DNA from: Lentisalinibacter sp035655155 | GTDB lineage: Bacteria; Pseudomonadota; Gammaproteobacteria; Steroidobacterales; Woeseiaceae | Assembly (NCBI GenBank): GCA_035655155.1 | Contig: DASRVH010000101.1 | Coordinates: 1-5,861, forward strand | Direction: 5' to 3' | DNA: 5,861 bases | Part shown: positions 4,978 to 5,861 of the stretch, in pieces | Position numbering within the stretch: position 1 is the stretch's first letter | Layout of the letters: the number at the start of each line of letters is the position of its first letter | Position numbers and translations under genes: made by a program | The notes under the pieces: generated by a model | Databases searched by the model: none | Seen by the model: the letters and a program-made list of their open reading frames with translations, nothing else | What the model was told of the DNA's origin: nothing

Positions 4978-5861
4978 ATGAAGTGGAAAGGCTACCGGCG
5001 CAGCACCAACGTCACCGACGCCCGCGGGCGGCGGATGGCGGGCGGCCGCGGGATCGGCGGGCTGGGAACGATCGTCAATCTGGTTCTGCGTATCTTCGGG
5101 CTGAAGGGGCTGCTCGTCGTCGCCGTCGCCGGCGTCATCGCCTGGCAGGCAGGCCTGATCGATCCTGCCATGCTCGCGGGCCCGGGCAGCGGCCAGATGC
5201 AGGAGGTGGCCTACCAGGCCTCGCCTGAAGAGGAAGAGCTGTTCGACTTCGTCAACGTGACGCTCGCGATGACCGAGGACATCTGGACCCGGGAGTTCCA
5301 GCGGATAGGCCGCACCTACCAGCCGCCGCGGCTCGTCATCTACCGTGACCGGCATCCCACCGCCTGCGGCACGGGCGATGCCCGCATGGGGCCGTTCTAC
5401 TGCCCCGCCGACCGGAAGATCTACGTCGACCTGGGCTTCTATGACGACCTCGCCCGCCAGTTCGACGCGCCGGGCGACTTCGCACAGGCGTACGTCATCG
5501 CGCATGAGGTCGGGCATCACGTGCAGAATCTGCTCGGCATCTCCGGGAAGGTAGCGCAGCGTCGCGGCCAGCCGGATTACAACCAGTGGTCGGTGCGTCT
5601 CGAGCTGCAGGCCGACTTCTTCGCCGGCGTGTGGGCGCGGCACAACCAGCGCTATCTCGACCGCGGCGACATCGAGGAGGCCATGCGTGCGGCCAACCGC
5701 ATCGGCGACGACGCCATTCAGCAGCGCACCCGCGGCCGGGTGACGCCACACGCATTCACCCACGGCACCTCCGAGCAGCGCATGCGCTGGTTCGACCGGG
5801 GTTACGCGAGCGGCCGCATCGAGGACGGCGACACCTTCGGGATGCCGTACGCAGAACTGTA
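4978..5861 (+). CDS. ypfJ: YpfJ-family neutral zinc metallopeptidase (3' end at window edge)
   Basis: At least 294 residues are encoded before the sequence ends two bases (TA) into the next codon. E. coli YpfJ has 287 residues and ends soon after the equivalent TFG motif, so the stop is probably this very codon. The order matches the family: a basic N-terminus (MKWKGYRRSTNVTDARG), a membrane segment at about 44-60, then an extracytoplasmic peptidase domain with MGPFYCPADRKIYVDLGFYDDL and the zinc motif HEVGHH (His176, Glu177, His180). The ELQADFFAGVW block follows, whose Glu209 is the likely third zinc ligand, and then IGDD and FTHGTSEQR. It is presumably an inner-membrane-anchored protease facing the periplasm; the physiological substrate in this family is poorly defined. 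The start is set by the E. coli-like N-terminus and the upstream -10. The gene is separated from the DUF6351-like gene by a terminator and REP cluster 4. Confidence 0.95.
   Translation, partial: MKWKGYRRSTNVTDARGRRMAGGRGIGGLGTIVNLVLRIFGLKGLLVVAVAGVIAWQAGLIDPAMLAGPGSGQMQEVAYQASPEEEELFDFVNVTLAMTEDIWTREFQRIGRTYQPPRLVIYRDRHPTACGTGDARMGPFYCPADRKIYVDLGFYDDLARQFDAPGDFAQAYVIAHEVGHHVQNLLGISGKVAQRRGQPDYNQWSVRLELQADFFAGVWARHNQRYLDRGDIEEAMRAANRIGDDAIQQRTRGRVTPHAFTHGTSEQRMRWFDRGYASGRIEDGDTFGMPYAEL

Overview
The window is GC-rich chromosomal DNA, most likely from a gammaproteobacterium. The basis is the presence of a DjlA-type membrane J-domain protein and a YpfJ-type zinc metallopeptidase, both colinear with their E. 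coli namesakes, together with REP-like intergenic repeats whose GTAG-headed hairpins resemble those of Pseudomonas and Xanthomonadales relatives. The sequence alone does not fix genus or family.

Layout from left to right: (1) the 3' end of an unidentified plus-strand gene (to 172); (2) REP cluster 1, with a T6 tract behind it; (3) a minus-strand gene for an exported OmpA-like protein with a DUF4892-like N-terminal region (301-1287); (4) a divergent promoter region holding REP cluster 2; (5) plus-strand djlA (1446-2219), whose stop codon lies inside REP cluster 3; (6) a gap with a TATAAA -10 overlapped by a TetR-type inverted repeat; (7) a large plus-strand gene for a secreted DUF6351-like putative serine hydrolase (2436-4802), closed by a strong palindromic terminator; (8) REP cluster 4; (9) a plus-strand ypfJ-like metallopeptidase gene that runs off the right edge (4978 onward).

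The genes do not form an operon. Each has its own start region, and every one of the four gaps between genes carries the same composite repeat. Three of the four proteins with a recognisable function or family carry an export or membrane-anchor signal directed at the envelope, and the fourth (YpfJ) is membrane-anchored too. This is a thematic resemblance only; nothing shows that they work together.

The most distinctive content is the repeat system. Two hairpin units (A and B) are paired head to head, with compensatory stem changes among A units and four identical B units. There are 13-base expansions of half-units, a REP head that doubles as a stop codon, and REP edges that sit directly against core promoters. 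The DUF6351-like enzyme with its possible TetR-type operator is the main functional unknown. I see no CRISPR array, tRNA, rRNA, insertion sequence or defence system.
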